A stretch of 64,000 nucleotides of DNA, taken from assembly GCA_027574665.1 (NCBI GenBank), contig CM050654.1:40615722-40679721 (forward strand), given 5' to 3'. A model generated the notes under the pieces. That model did no database searches. It was given only the letters and a program-made list of their open reading frames with translations, and was not told where the DNA came from. Below are positions 24,102-34,851 of the stretch, piece after piece. The DNA comes from Rhynochetos jubatus (lineage: Eukaryota > Chordata > Aves > Eurypygiformes > Rhynochetidae). The position numbers were made by a program, and so were the translations under genes. The number at the start of each line of letters is the position of its first letter. Within the stretch, counting starts at the first letter, position 1.

Positions 24102-24213
24102 TAGAATCACAGACTGGTTTGGGTTGGAAGGTACCTTAAAGGCCACCCAGTCCCACCCCCTGCCATGGGCAGGGACACCTTCCACTAGACCAGGTTGCTC
24201 CAAGCCTCATCCT
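24102..24213 (-). mobile_element. CR1 LINE, very short 3' end (antisense)
   Basis: Starting with 'tagaatcacagactggtttg', the plus strand reads the reverse complement of the CR1 3' terminus through 'ccctgccatgggcagggaca' and 'gaccaggttgctccaagcct'. It then stops abruptly at 'catcc' before the usual 'agcctggcc'. Only about 112 bp remain, an extreme 5' truncation. There is no coding capacity. Confidence 0.93.
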
Positions 24214-27200
24214 CTGGGGGGAAAGGCTCAAGTTACAATTAAAATTCACATATTTGTCACCACTTGGAAGTTAAATAGACTGTTGTGCTCCCGGAATTGA
24301 AGGTGTGTCGATGCAGAAGGGAGTGTATCTGGGGTAGCATTGTGAAAACTTGCACAGTTTCTAAGTAGCTTTTGGAAGAAAGGTTGTTTTCCTGAGGAAT
24401 GGAAATAGTGTTTTGCCAGTTACAGATTGACTACCAAATTTCAAATACTTAGAAATCTATTCGTTAATTCATTTGAATTTTTCATTGACTAAAGTCAAGA
24501 ATTCTTGTATAGCCAAAGCGCGTTTAGATCACTTTTTAAATTCTCTAAGAAGCTTTAGAAACAAGATAATTCCCTATATTATGATATTTCTGCTATTAGG
24601 TTATGAATATGCTAATATAAATGAGTATATTCTGACATTTTGTAAGTGTGAGAGATTGCATTTCAGTAAAGTACGAGGAGTTGCCCCATCTGCATTCTCT
24701 ATAAACCTGCCTTCTCGGAGTGATGAGCTCTCACTTTATGCTTCCCTCCACGCGTAAATGATGCTGAGGGTGAGACTGCTGGCAGGAGGTCCTTCAGACC
24801 TCAAAATCTTCTGCAAACAAGGAATAGTTGCTGATTACTGCTACTAATAGCCTTGGGTTTTTGTGAAATACTCGGATTTTTTCAAACCAGCTACGGACTC
24901 TCGGATTCCATCGTTGAGAATTTCTCGGGTTGCTTTCTCCTGCACAAAGCTATTACGCTGCTGAATAATGGGAAATGTTGATGAATGAAAATTCTTCCGT
25001 TGTCTTGCTGTAGGTGCATGCGCTGTTGCCTAGATATATCTTCCCTTCATGCAGAACCGCTTCAGATGTGCTGTTGTGAAGCTTCCAGCCTTCTTAACCT
25101 AGTTGAAGCTATAATTTATTTAAATGCTCTGAAAGTAATGTTCTGTTCCTCTTGACAGCTTGCAGTGACTGATCTCACTGTGTGATCTCCAAGTAGCACA
25201 AACCGTAGTTCAAGGTGGAATTACAGTTACCAGTATTCATTTGGTGTCACCACAGGGCTCCTAAGGGAAAGGAGGTTGGAATTGGATGGGACAGGTCGTC
25301 GTCGTTGCTGGTCTAAACCCATGCCCGTCAGAGCACAGCTCTGCCAACCCGCGTGCCCTTCCAGGGGCAGCAGCAGCTGGAACGAGTCTTTGCCACATGT
25401 TTGGGTGTCTTCTGATGTAATTTTTATGGAGTATTCATTCAAGGATTTCAGTCCTTTGGGAAAATAGCGGTAGTGGAAATGCAAGGGAAGTTGCGCTTCG
25501 TCATCTCTTGAAGTCGCCTTTTGTAGTTCTTCACGTGGGACTTCCCGTGGGGGTTTGTCCCCGGACCTCAACTTTGGAAACATCCTTAGGAGACTCTTCT
25601 TCAGAACAATTCTGTTTCCAAGGTTTCAGCAGCTTTTTAGCAGTTGATGAATGACTGTTCTGTGATTTTTGGTTTGGGGAATATTTGTCTTTTTCCTGAT
25701 ATTTTCTTTCTTGCCATGCGCATTCTTGCAGCCTTTTATGAAACTTCTTTGTTCATCTTCGTACCACAGCTTCTTCTCATTGAAAATCCCATTTTAAAGA
25801 TATCTGGTGCCTATATAGCATCTGCCTGTGGTCTCTGAAGCTTTTGTAAGTCTAGATAGAGTAACTGTTTATTATATTTATAAGTCATTTGTGCTTCTGT
25901 GCTCTCAGTTCAGTGTCAGTACTAGATAATCTTTATTAATTGCCTATTTTTACTTTTTTCCTCATTTACCCCATGTGCCACGCTCACTTCACATTGAGAG
26001 CCTTGACACTGAACATACTCACTTCCCAATTTTTTCAACATCTCGGCTATGGTTTTACCTATTCTTTGATATACCAGATAATACTAATAAATGTATTACA
26101 TTGTAACTTCCATTAATCTGCTATCTTATTTACAAGTTCAGAGACATTTACAAATACCTATTTACCTATTTTAAACAAATCCAGTATGTGTTATCACTGA
26201 AATTACTAATTGATGCAATCATTAGTCCACACAATTATTCTAAAAGTTGTAATAAACCCTTTCTTTGCCGTTTTTGTTTCTTATGGACTCTATGCTTACA
26301 CCAGAGTTTACCTTCCTGTTGACATTAAACAGTCATGAAAATGGAAGTTCTTTTCCAAATGCAGCAGTAGTTTGGGACTTCTTAATCGAATTGTCAGCTA
26401 TCCCTAAAAGAGGGATCCTACAACTATTAATCAATAGCTACTATTAATAGTACTAGTTAAAAGAGTACCTGTGGGAACAAAACTATGTGTCTACTTTTCT
26501 CTGTATTTTTTTTTTAGCTTCCCTGAAGACTTAGTGTTTAACTGAGGAAATAATTCAGATTTTAAAATTTAGTAGCCTGACTCCTCAGACTGAGGTTGGA
26601 GTTTGTAACTCCATCTCGAGATGAATGCAACCTGTTTTAACTGAAGTAGTAACTCTGGTGTGCGTTACACAGGAATGATTTTGACGTGCGAATGTTCTAC
26701 TTGCGTGGAATGTTTTACATTTTACACATGTGATCTGTAATTGTAAGATTTTAATTCAGAATTTCTTTTATTCTGTGTGATGGTGGTTTCTCTGGGGTTT
26801 AGCCAGCCTTACAGGAAGGCTGGTATTGAACTATGGCTCTAAATCTTACGGTGGAGCAGAAACTTCAAGGTGCTATGACATTCTTGGGCTTATTGTCTCA
26901 AAATTGGTTCTATAGGGTGTGCTTCATAAGCTAAGCTTCTGCCTACTAAAACATTAAAAATAGCCCTCTGCTTCTTGAACATTTTGTAATTTTTAGAGAA
27001 TTTTCTGGTCTGTGTACCTGGGGTCAAGGCTTTCTTCATCATCTCTCAAACTCAGCTTTGCAAAACTTCTGCCAGCCAGTGTACAGACCTTTAACTAAGC
27101 AGTGTGGAAGTTACCAATGAAAGAATTTATTCTTCTGGGCGATGTTTGGCAAACGCTTTGCCTAAGAGGTTAAAATAAACGTGTGAAGGAAACTTTGACT

Positions 27201-28604
27201 GAAGGTTTGGCAGGCAGGCAGTTATCCTGACTTGCGCTATCTGTCCCGGCCATTCATGCTTTATCCCTGCAGTGAACTGTGTCACATTCTTTTGTGATAC
27301 TCGGTCAAACTTTTTGTGAGAAACCAGTGTCTAACGCAAGGTTGCCCATAATTTAGTGGAAGAAAATAAATGGTGTACGTATTACCTTGACGTGCAAGAG
27401 TAGTGATGGAGAATACTTTGGCTTTTCCACCGGTGGAACAACTGATTAAGTGTAGAGAAGATGAAAGTCAGAAGATGTAATCATATTAGACATGAGAACT
27501 GAAAGTGAATTAGTCCAAAAGGTTCCTAATGTATGGAACTATTACCACATGAAAAAGAGATAGTTGTGATATTTTTAGTTTGGGAGGTTGTAATTGATGT
27601 AAAATAAGAAAATAAGGGATGATGAGGAAAAATCGCATCAACAGAAGGGAATACATGGGTGAAAATGAATGTGATTTATTCTGGGGAGATGGATGAAGAA
27701 ATATCAGGAGTCATCAAAATAATGAAATTAATAAGGCTTCTAGTTTTTAATGTAAACAAGAATCTCAGTCTCATGTTGTCAGCCTTTGTGTCTGAACTCA
27801 GGCTAGTGTGGAGGGGAAGAGGCAGCAGGCTACATGTCTCCTTGCTCTCCTGTGGTCTGAAGAGGTCTGTTACTGTCTTCGGGAGAGCCATGCTGAGTCA
27901 ACTCTGCGGCCCATCCATAGCCCTTTCTGTATGCCGTCAGTGACAACGGATGGCACAGGGGCTCAGCAAAGTGGACGTATAGAGATATACTTCATTGATT
28001 ATCAGAACCTCAGATACCATCAGGCAGCTAGAAACAAAGCTTGGACTCGCACCATGTGTTTTTAATAGTTACTAATGGATCTGTAGTCCATAACTGCTAT
28101 TTCCTTTTTGGAGACGTTTATACTTCTGTCCTACACAACATGCTATGGCAGCGTTAGGGGCTCTTCACTCGGGGTATTGTTTTTGAAAGTATGGGAACAT
28201 CTTCCTCCTTACGTTCCTTAGATCCCACAGGAGGTTTTCAGTACATAAGCATCAGAAATCTCATCATACAGGAGGCAAGGGCTAGGAGGTTCTGCGCTTG
28301 TGGCCACTTCTGGCTTCTCTTGCCTCCCCCAGCATGCACAACCCTGTATGGGATCCTGCTAGAGCGACCACATCTTCTGGGTAGATAAGTCAATGTTCTT
28401 GTGACATTCAGAAAGTATCTGATGGGAATTGTTGGGAAAGAAGGTGGGGGAGGAGCATTCAGAGAACCCAGAGTGGTTCAGTATGTGCTGGTGATACAGA
28501 AGGAGGCATACGAGAGCACCCAGGGAGACAAATGAGATTTACATCTTGGAGCTATGTTATTCTCCCTAGGGATTTACCATTCATCTAAGAATGGTGCCAT
28601 TCTT
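24214..28604. other. Unique AT-rich non-coding sequence
   Basis: No gene is supported. The largest frames (118 codons on the minus strand, 25227-25583; 94 codons at 24473-24757 and 27659-27943) show no recognisable domain. A perfect hairpin sits at 26803-26823. No repeat family was recognised. Confidence 0.6.
26803..26823. repeat. Perfect 8-bp inverted repeat (hairpin)
   Basis: 'ccagcctt' (26803-26810) pairs with 'aaggctgg' (26816-26823) around a 5-base loop 'acagg'. No following T-run or known RNA family was found. Confidence 0.7.
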
Positions 28605-28686
28605 GTATTTCAGTGAAGCCCTGTGATACAATTTTATATTAGAAAGTATTTCAGTGAAGCTTTGTGATACAGTTTTATATTAGAAA
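28605..28686. repeat. 41-bp tandem duplication (two units)
   Basis: Units at 28605-28645 and 28646-28686 are identical except at three positions (two adjacent C to T changes and one A to G). Each begins 'gtatttcagtgaagc' and ends 'tttatattagaaa'. The pair lies about 30 bases outside the 3' end of the antisense CR1 at 28719. Confidence 0.92.
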
Positions 28687-28718
28687 CTATAGTTCAACTG
28701 TAGAATGTAGAAAATTCA

Positions 28719-29089
28719 AAAATCAGACAACGGTTTGGGTTGGAAGGGACCTCAAAGCCCATCCAGTGCCACCCCCAGCCATTAGCCCAGGTTGCTCCAA
28801 ACCTCATCCAGCCTGGCCTTGGACACTCCCAGGGATGGGGCATCCACAGCTTCTCTGGGCAACCTGTCCCAGTGCTCCCCACCCTCTGTGGGAAGAATTC
28901 CTTCCTGATGTCCAATCTCATTCTCAGTTGCCATTTAAACCTTTTGCCCAGTCACTCCCTGCCCTTGGAAAAAGTCCCCCCCCAGGCACTGGAAGGGGCT
29001 CAAAGGTCTCCCTGGCGCCTTCTCTTCTCCAGGCTGAACACCCTCAATTCTCCCAGCCTGTCCCCATGGCAGTGGGGCTCCAGCCCTAA
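28719..29089 (-). mobile_element. CR1 LINE, longest copy in window (antisense)
   Basis: On the plus strand this reads the reverse complement of the CR1 3' region in order: 'ggtttgggttggaagggacc', 'gttgctccaaacctcatcca', 'gggatggggcatccacagct', 'caacctgtcccagtgctccc', 'gaattccttcctgatgtcca', then the more upstream 'ttctcttctccaggctgaac' and 'tcccagcctgtccccatggc'. At about 370 bp it is still 5'-truncated with no polymerase domain. The terminal tail repeats are mutated ('aatcagacaacgg'). The longest open frame in the window (141 codons, plus strand) overlaps it and is an artefact. Confidence 0.95.
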
Positions 29090-30106
29090 CATTGCCTAAT
29101 GTAAAATGAGTTGGATCTTCGTTGGCAGTTGACTCAAAGGTATTTGAATGTGAGTATTGGGCCAGCAGCCCTTTAAAAGGGAAAGAGCTCTGAAGAGCAC
29201 TCCAGTGCCCAATCCAGGTCTGGTGCCGAGCTGGCCGGTGATGACTAGAGACCAGATAAGCAGGTACCTTGCAGGAACCTCATGGTATGGAGTAAGTCAA
29301 GGCGATGGCGGGGGGATTGTGTGCTTGCACCGATATGTGGTTACAGAAAAAAAGAATTGTGTGTGTGTTACTGGAGTCTCCTGTAAAGCAGTCAAGATTT
29401 GGGAACACATCTACTTCTGTAGGGTGTTTTTTCCTGCTTGATATGGATGCAACTTCACCTTCTAAGTATATTAAAACCAAATGTTATTGCAGTAAGTGGT
29501 AGAAGACCTAAGAAATCCATAGCATCTGTAGCTTTTGGTAATGACAAGTGTGACTCAACAACAAACTGACCTTGTCACCTCAGCTGCCTAAAAGGGCCCA
29601 GCTTACTTTCAAAAATAGTTCCTTATGTTTCAAAAGAAAAAAGAAAATCTTGCTGAGGTGTTGAGATTGGTTGGCAGTATCTCGTGCTCTTACAGTACAC
29701 AGAATTCAGAATATCTCAGACCTTGACAACCAAGAAATGAAAAGTTATGGTGCAAGAAAGTCCAGGTGTAAATCTTCCCCTGCTGAGCTGGCAGTAGCAA
29801 CTGAAAATTATTTGCATGCTAAGGTGTAGTACTGAATAGTGGAAGCAGCAGTTGAAGTAGCTAAATGGAGCTGTTGCTTAGATTTAAGGAGATTTATATA
29901 TTTTCCCTGTTCATCTTATGTACAGTCTTTCTGCGTGTTTATGCTTCATTCCTACAGTAAATGGGGCCCATTTTCTATCTTGTCAGATGAATAGGAGACA
30001 GACTGACGGGTTTACCAGCTCAAAGTACAGAGCTGCTCGTCATCCAAGGAGGGGGGGTTATAACAGTGCATGGAGAAGGCAGGGGCAGATGTGTCCTGGA
30101 GGTGCA
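29090..30106. other. Non-coding sequence between CR1 copies
   Basis: No gene, RNA or repeat family was recognised. A short (gt)n run lies near 29360. Frames do not exceed 94 codons. Confidence 0.6.
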
Positions 30107-30208
30107 CAGTGAGAGGCAATGGACACCAGCTGGGAAAAAGGAGATTTCAGTTAGATTTCAGTGAGAGACAATGGACACCAGCTGGAAAAAAGGAGATTTC
30201 AGTTAGAT
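30107..30208. repeat. 52-bp tandem duplication inside CR1
   Basis: Unit 1 (30107-30158) and unit 2 (from 30159) both read 'cagtgagag-caatggacacc' and 'aaaggagatttcagttagat'. They differ at only about two positions in the shared 50 bases. High identity between the units in an otherwise diverged CR1 implies the duplication is younger than the insertion. Confidence 0.9.
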
Positions 30209-30388
30209 ATAAGGAAAGTAAAGTCATCGTGAAGGTGCTCAGCCACTAAAGAGGTGGTAAAAATGTGTTTTCAAAGGTATGTGAAACTTGGTGCATCAAT
30301 CCTGATCTAGTTAGACCTCCTTTTAGCAGGAGATTGGACTAGTGACTTCTAGAGGTCCTTCCCAACCAGCCTGCTTGTGTGATTCTAA
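30107..30388 (+). mobile_element. CR1 LINE fragment (sense) with internal duplication
   Basis: The order 'gcaatggacaccagctggga', 'agatttcagttagatataag', 'gattggactagtgacttcta', 'gaggtccttcccaacc' and terminal 'gtgtgattctaacc' follows the CR1 subfamily whose 3' end reads 'ggactagatgacctccagaggtcc'. The middle is degenerate (around 30220-30320). The first part is present twice as a 52-bp tandem repeat. It is 5'-truncated and non-coding. Confidence 0.85.
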
Positions 30389-30573
30389 CCTATAGCACAG
30401 GTAGTTCTTTTGTGGAATAAGCAAAACATGAGTTTATAGGCCAAATGTGCTATGTCATCAGTCAACATACATTTACTGTGGGTAACTGGCTGGTGACAAT
30501 GACAACTTTAGTGTTTACAGGCCTCCACCTCTGTTCTGCAGTGCTCCATATGGCCTTATCTCTGCGTGCTTCC

Positions 30574-31053
30574 TGTGTTTGGTTTTGGTTGGGATAGAGT
30601 TAATTTTCCTCAGTAGCTGGAATGAAGCTATGTTTTGGTGGTGCTGAGAAAAATATTGATAACATACTAGTGATTTTAGTTGTTGCTGAGCAATGTTTAC
30701 ATCAAGTCAAGGACTCTTTCAGTCTCTGATACTGCCCCTGTTTGCCTAGCTTTTTCTCTACAAGAAGCTGGGAGCGGACACAGCCAGGACAGCTGACCAG
30801 ACTGACCAAAGGGATATGTATTTCCATGAAATGTCATGCTCAGTATATAAGCTGGGGGTGGGATGGGGGTGTGTCTCTCTCTTGGTCTCTCTGGCTCTTG
30901 CTGCTCGGGGGCAGGTCAGGCATCAGTTGGCAGAGGGTGAGCGGTTACATCATTTGTTTTATTTTCCATTATTTTCATCACATAGTAGTAATAGTAGTAC
31001 TGATATTGGTGGTATTATTATTTATTTTATTTTCAATTATTAAATTATTCCTG
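30574..31053 (+). mobile_element. ERVL-type avian solo LTR, 3'-truncated
   Basis: This matches by eye the abundant avian class III (ERVL) LTR. In order it shows 'tggttttggttgggatagag' and 'ttaattttcctcagtagctg' near the start, 'ggtgctgagaaaaatattga', 'ggacacagccaggacagctg', 'gaccaaagggatatgtattt', 'atgtcatgctcagtatataa' and the 3' part 'gagcggttacatcatttgtt', ending 'ttcaattattaaattattcc'. A TATA box is at 30844-30850. The expected final segment and closing CA are missing. I see no internal retroviral sequence on either side, so this is a solo or partial LTR with no gene content. It may retain promoter motifs, but activity is not implied. Confidence 0.88.
30844..30850 (+). promoter_or_regulatory. 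TATA box of the LTR
   Basis: 'tatataa' sits within 'gctcagtatataagctgggg', the expected promoter position of this LTR type. Whether it is active here is unknown. Confidence 0.6.
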
Positions 31054-31054
31054 T

Positions 31055-31094
31055 ATATATGAATATATATATTTTTATATATGTATTCATATAT
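31055..31094. repeat. AT-rich palindrome at the LTR 3' break
   Basis: 'atatatgaata' (31055-31065) is the exact reverse complement of 'tattcatatat' (31084-31094), and the (ta)n interior can pair further. It can form a cruciform and lies exactly where the LTR similarity stops. Confidence 0.75.
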
Positions 31095-32207
31095 TCGTGT
31101 GCTCTGTGTATGATAAACTACCAAAAGCAGCGTGCGGATACTGCCTGCATTTTGCCAGCACAAGTGTTTGTGTCAAGAAGTTAATCCAAGTTATAATTAG
31201 CACAGGAAGAAAACAGGATAGTTTTAAGGGTCAGCTCCTGGTGCAGTGGGTTGTGTTTAGTGCTAGGGGAAGGGTGAAGCGTGGGGTAGAAGCGGATAAA
31301 GTACAGAACAAGTAGGACTGCTTCCTCCAGCAGTGGCACCAGCAGTTGAACATCAAAACGCAGGATTCTGATACCAATTTCTGATAGACCGTAAAGTTAC
31401 CTTTACGCTGTGTTACTTAATTGTTCTTAATCGAAAATGTTGAATTTATTCCGTGGCCTATTTTCAGATGGCCAGGATTATCTGTGGACATACAGATATT
31501 TTCTCTAGGTTGATTTCATATAAAACCATAGCATTGTGTATTTGCTTTGCACAGCGAAAATGTTTAGAACAGGGATTTGGTTTGGGTTCCTCGCTTTGAG
31601 GACACTATGTTGTGTGTATTTTCCTGTTTGTATTTATTTGCTGTACATAGGTTACCAAAATCAGAGGATTTCAGCAATTACCTGGTTTCCTAAAACTTTA
31701 TCCCAAAGGCTCATGGATCATCGTGTGCGATAGCTCGGCACAAATATCAAATTCTAGGACCTCAGTGCAATACACTGAAAAGGATGTAACTGGTCGCATG
31801 ACTTACAGCGACGTGTTTGTGGACACGCGCTCTGAGGGATTCCAGCCAGATGATTTAGTAATGCTACTTTGGGGCTAAAAAGGTGGTTTGCCTTATTTAC
31901 TGGGGATGCCTGAATGCACCTTTGTCTGGTCTCTTAAGGAAGGAATGTTATGGGAAGACTAAGGAAGGAGAACAAGCAAGACAAGACTTAACCAGCCTAA
32001 GTACGTCCAAAATTGTAAACAGCTAGGGATAAAAAGAAAACATTCAGGCTATAGCGTAGGGCCTTCTGTCTAGAAATAAAACAGTGAAATGAAGAAAGAG
32101 AAGATTAAGGCTAAATGTCATGGAAGAGCATTCTGCAACAGTCGTGGGTTTTTTTAGATGACTCTTCCAAAGAAAGCAAAGGAAAAAAATTATTTTGGGA
32201 CAAAGGC

Positions 32208-32245
32208 CCTTCTTTCCTTCTCCCTCTCCCATTTCTTTCCTTCCA
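32208..32245 (+). repeat. Polypyrimidine tract
   Basis: About 38 bases are almost wholly C and T (ttctttccttctccctctcc type). A splice-acceptor role was considered, but no AG and reading frame follow. Confidence 0.7.
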
Positions 32246-32910
32246 CTTAACCCCTCAATGTAAATAATCTCATATGGCTATGTGAAAGAATGTATTAGAT
32301 TTTTGAGGCATGAACATGGATCTCTGCATCCTCGGGAGTTGGCGTGATGATGCCTGAATGCTGCACGGCTTTACAGAGCCCAAGGCGCAGGCCTTGCTGC
32401 CTGGATCTCCCAGTAGGAAGTCGTGACCTTGTGAATGAGTCGATGGTAGCAGGTCTGCGCACCAAGTCCTCAGTGGGATTTCGTAGGGACCCAGAGGTCT
32501 GCAAAGTTCAGCATTTTATTTTAGATCAGTTGAAAAAGGAGAATAAAAACTGTTTAGACTGAAGTGGGTAGAGATGAAGAGAGTAAGATGGGGAGAAATT
32601 ATTAAGCTTTTATAGGGTGTTTTGCCTTCTTTTTTAAATGTATATAAATGCCACTTCTTTATTTACTGTCAGTAGGTCCTACATGGCTGTTCTGCTAGTA
32701 ATTTGTACTAGTTGATTTGAGACTGAAATCATTCTACAAGTGTGAGAAGGGGGTCTATATTCGTGGTCTTTTAACCACCAACCAGAGGTAAAGAAATAAC
32801 AAACCGAAATCCTTAATTTAAACTTTTAAATAGCTGAAATAGATGACAGTTTTCAACAATATCATGATTTTGACATGGATACTCTTAGCTAAGCTTTTGA
32901 TGTCTTTCTG

Positions 32911-32941
32911 TAAAAAACAAACAAAAAAAACCCAACAAACC
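32911..32941. repeat. A-run plus (CCCAA)-like tract
   Basis: The tract reads 'aaaaaacaaacaaaaaaaac' then 'ccaacaaacc'. It is the same style as the tract at 19553. Confidence 0.7.
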
Positions 32942-34817
32942 TTGTAGTATTATCTCCAGTGTCACAAAATTTTGGCAGATCAAAGTTGCCTTGGTGGCTT
33001 GAACTGGTGATTTCGACTGCCATTAGCAACGCTGCCATAAGAAGGATGCTATTGCAGTTTTCTCCTGCAGCCAAGCTGCTGGAGAAACTTCTGCCCACTT
33101 CCTCTTGCCCACTCATTCTTTTCCCACGTGAAGGTTTTTTCCTCTTTTCACTTGCATCAGTGAAAGTGCATCTGTGGGCTAATAAAGCAGTGCACGTACG
33201 GCAACTTTTGTAATGCTTTTGTTGGGGAGGGGGGAAAGGTGATTAGCTGGAGTCTACAAAATTTCCTCTGATAGGTTCAATTTTTGTTTCTTTGGGGTTT
33301 TTCAGATATTTGTCCTGGCACACGGGACGGTTGAAGGGCTGTAAGGGCTGGGTGGGAAACATGCAGCTGAGGACTGAGCAGCTCTGTAATAGTCTTGGTA
33401 CGAGAGAGGATAAACGTTCAGAAGTGCCCTTGGATTTTTCTTTTTCCCACATACATATTTTCAGTCTTCCATGTATCCCAAATAACCCTTAGAAACTGAT
33501 TAAGAGAGCTGTTAAAATATGCAGTCCTTCTAAGAATCTTTTAAGTGCTGTAGCTGAAGAGGAAAGTTGTTTCTGACTGTTTGAAATTATCAGAGCTCTC
33601 AACATCACCCTAATCTCATTTTCCATAATACAACCGTAAACTTGGGGCTTTGTCCTTTACTTTCTGCACTTGTCTGAATCGCCAGCCTGGTACCGAAGGT
33701 CACCTGGGTGAAACTGGGGAGTAGCCTCCAGACCTCCTACATATTGCTCCATAGTTAAAGAAGAGATGTTATGTGATATCTTGTCCAATGTAACAAAAAT
33801 AGTTAAATCTCGCCTTAAGATTTAAACCACAAGTTTTCCATGGGCTCAGATGCCTCCTTGCTGTCCCGAGAGGGTCCTGTTGAAATGCAGACACTCCATC
33901 TTTCTCTTTCTTAGAGAGCAGCCTGTCTTATCAATTACTTCCATAAAACAGCATTTACTCCCAACACCATTTCTGCTGTTAGGCTGTGAAGAGACGAACC
34001 GCATACCTGATGTGTCTGGATACTGAGGAAGTTAAGCAACACAATCCTTGTAATTCCTCCTGAGGACTGTGAAACAGGGATCTGGTGCTGATGGTTCTCC
34101 CAGGAGATGTCTTTAAAAATTAGCAAGGTCATTTTCTTAACAAAAATTTCTAAACCTCATTTCAAGCAAGTAGGAAGGGAATGCTGTTTTTATCTTCTTC
34201 CGACTTAATTGTCCGCAAGACTGTTGTGGAGATGTCATTGTGCGATAGCGAGAGGTGCCTCAAACCCCTGGGAGGAATAAGGCAGTTTCCCTGAAAGACT
34301 TTCTTTTTAGTAGAGATAAGATGGAAAGAGTAATGATGGAGACAAAACGAATAAAGGCAGAAATACCAGAAGGAATGGCAAGCTAAAGCCAGAATTTTTA
34401 AAGCTGTGTTAGATGCATCTTCAGAGCTGGAAAGGCTGTTCAGAAGAAGTTACCTATGTCACCAAGTCCTTTAATGGCAGGTCTTTTCTCTGCAGAAGAA
34501 TAAAGAGCGCCGAGTTCTTAATGTGTCTTAAACGTGGGTGTCTGGCAGTGTGAGGTTGGGCTCCTGAGCCGCAGAAAGCACAGATAGCCTACAGAAGCTG
34601 GGTACCGCTGGACACCTGAAAGTTGGTTACAGGGTTTGAGAACCGTGTGGGAACAAGGGCTCCCTCCCTGATGCCTGAGTACGCTTCGTTAATGGCACAA
34701 AATTACAATTGAGCTAAGCTGATTAAATGGCACAGTGGATGTGGCACACAGAAACAGCGGTGTTAAGCTGGCAGGCAAATATATTGCAGGGGAAATGAGG
34801 TAAAAACCCAGCAAAGT

Positions 34818-34851
34818 CCAATAAGTTAAATTATGATTTAACTTACTTTGG
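34818..34851. repeat. Perfect 10-bp inverted repeat with tetraloop
   Basis: 'taagttaaat' (34822-34831) pairs exactly with 'atttaactta' (34836-34845) around the loop 'tatg'. Outer bases 'ccaa' (34818-34821) pair with 'ttgg' (34848-34851) across a two-base bulge. It is the strongest short hairpin I saw in the window. Confidence 0.8.

Noticed and set aside
28664..29089. Longest open frame in the window (141 codons, plus strand)
   Set aside because: It overlaps the antisense CR1 at 28719-29089, and similar frames recur over other antisense CR1 copies. It is not a gene.
30389..31400. Internal endogenous retrovirus genes beside the LTR
   Set aside because: Neither flank shows a primer-binding site, a polypurine tract in position, or long frames. 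Only the partial LTR is present.
34480..34540. Acceptor-like 'tttctctgcag' followed by codons for a short basic peptide
   Set aside because: The frame stops after 11 codons and no family was recognised.
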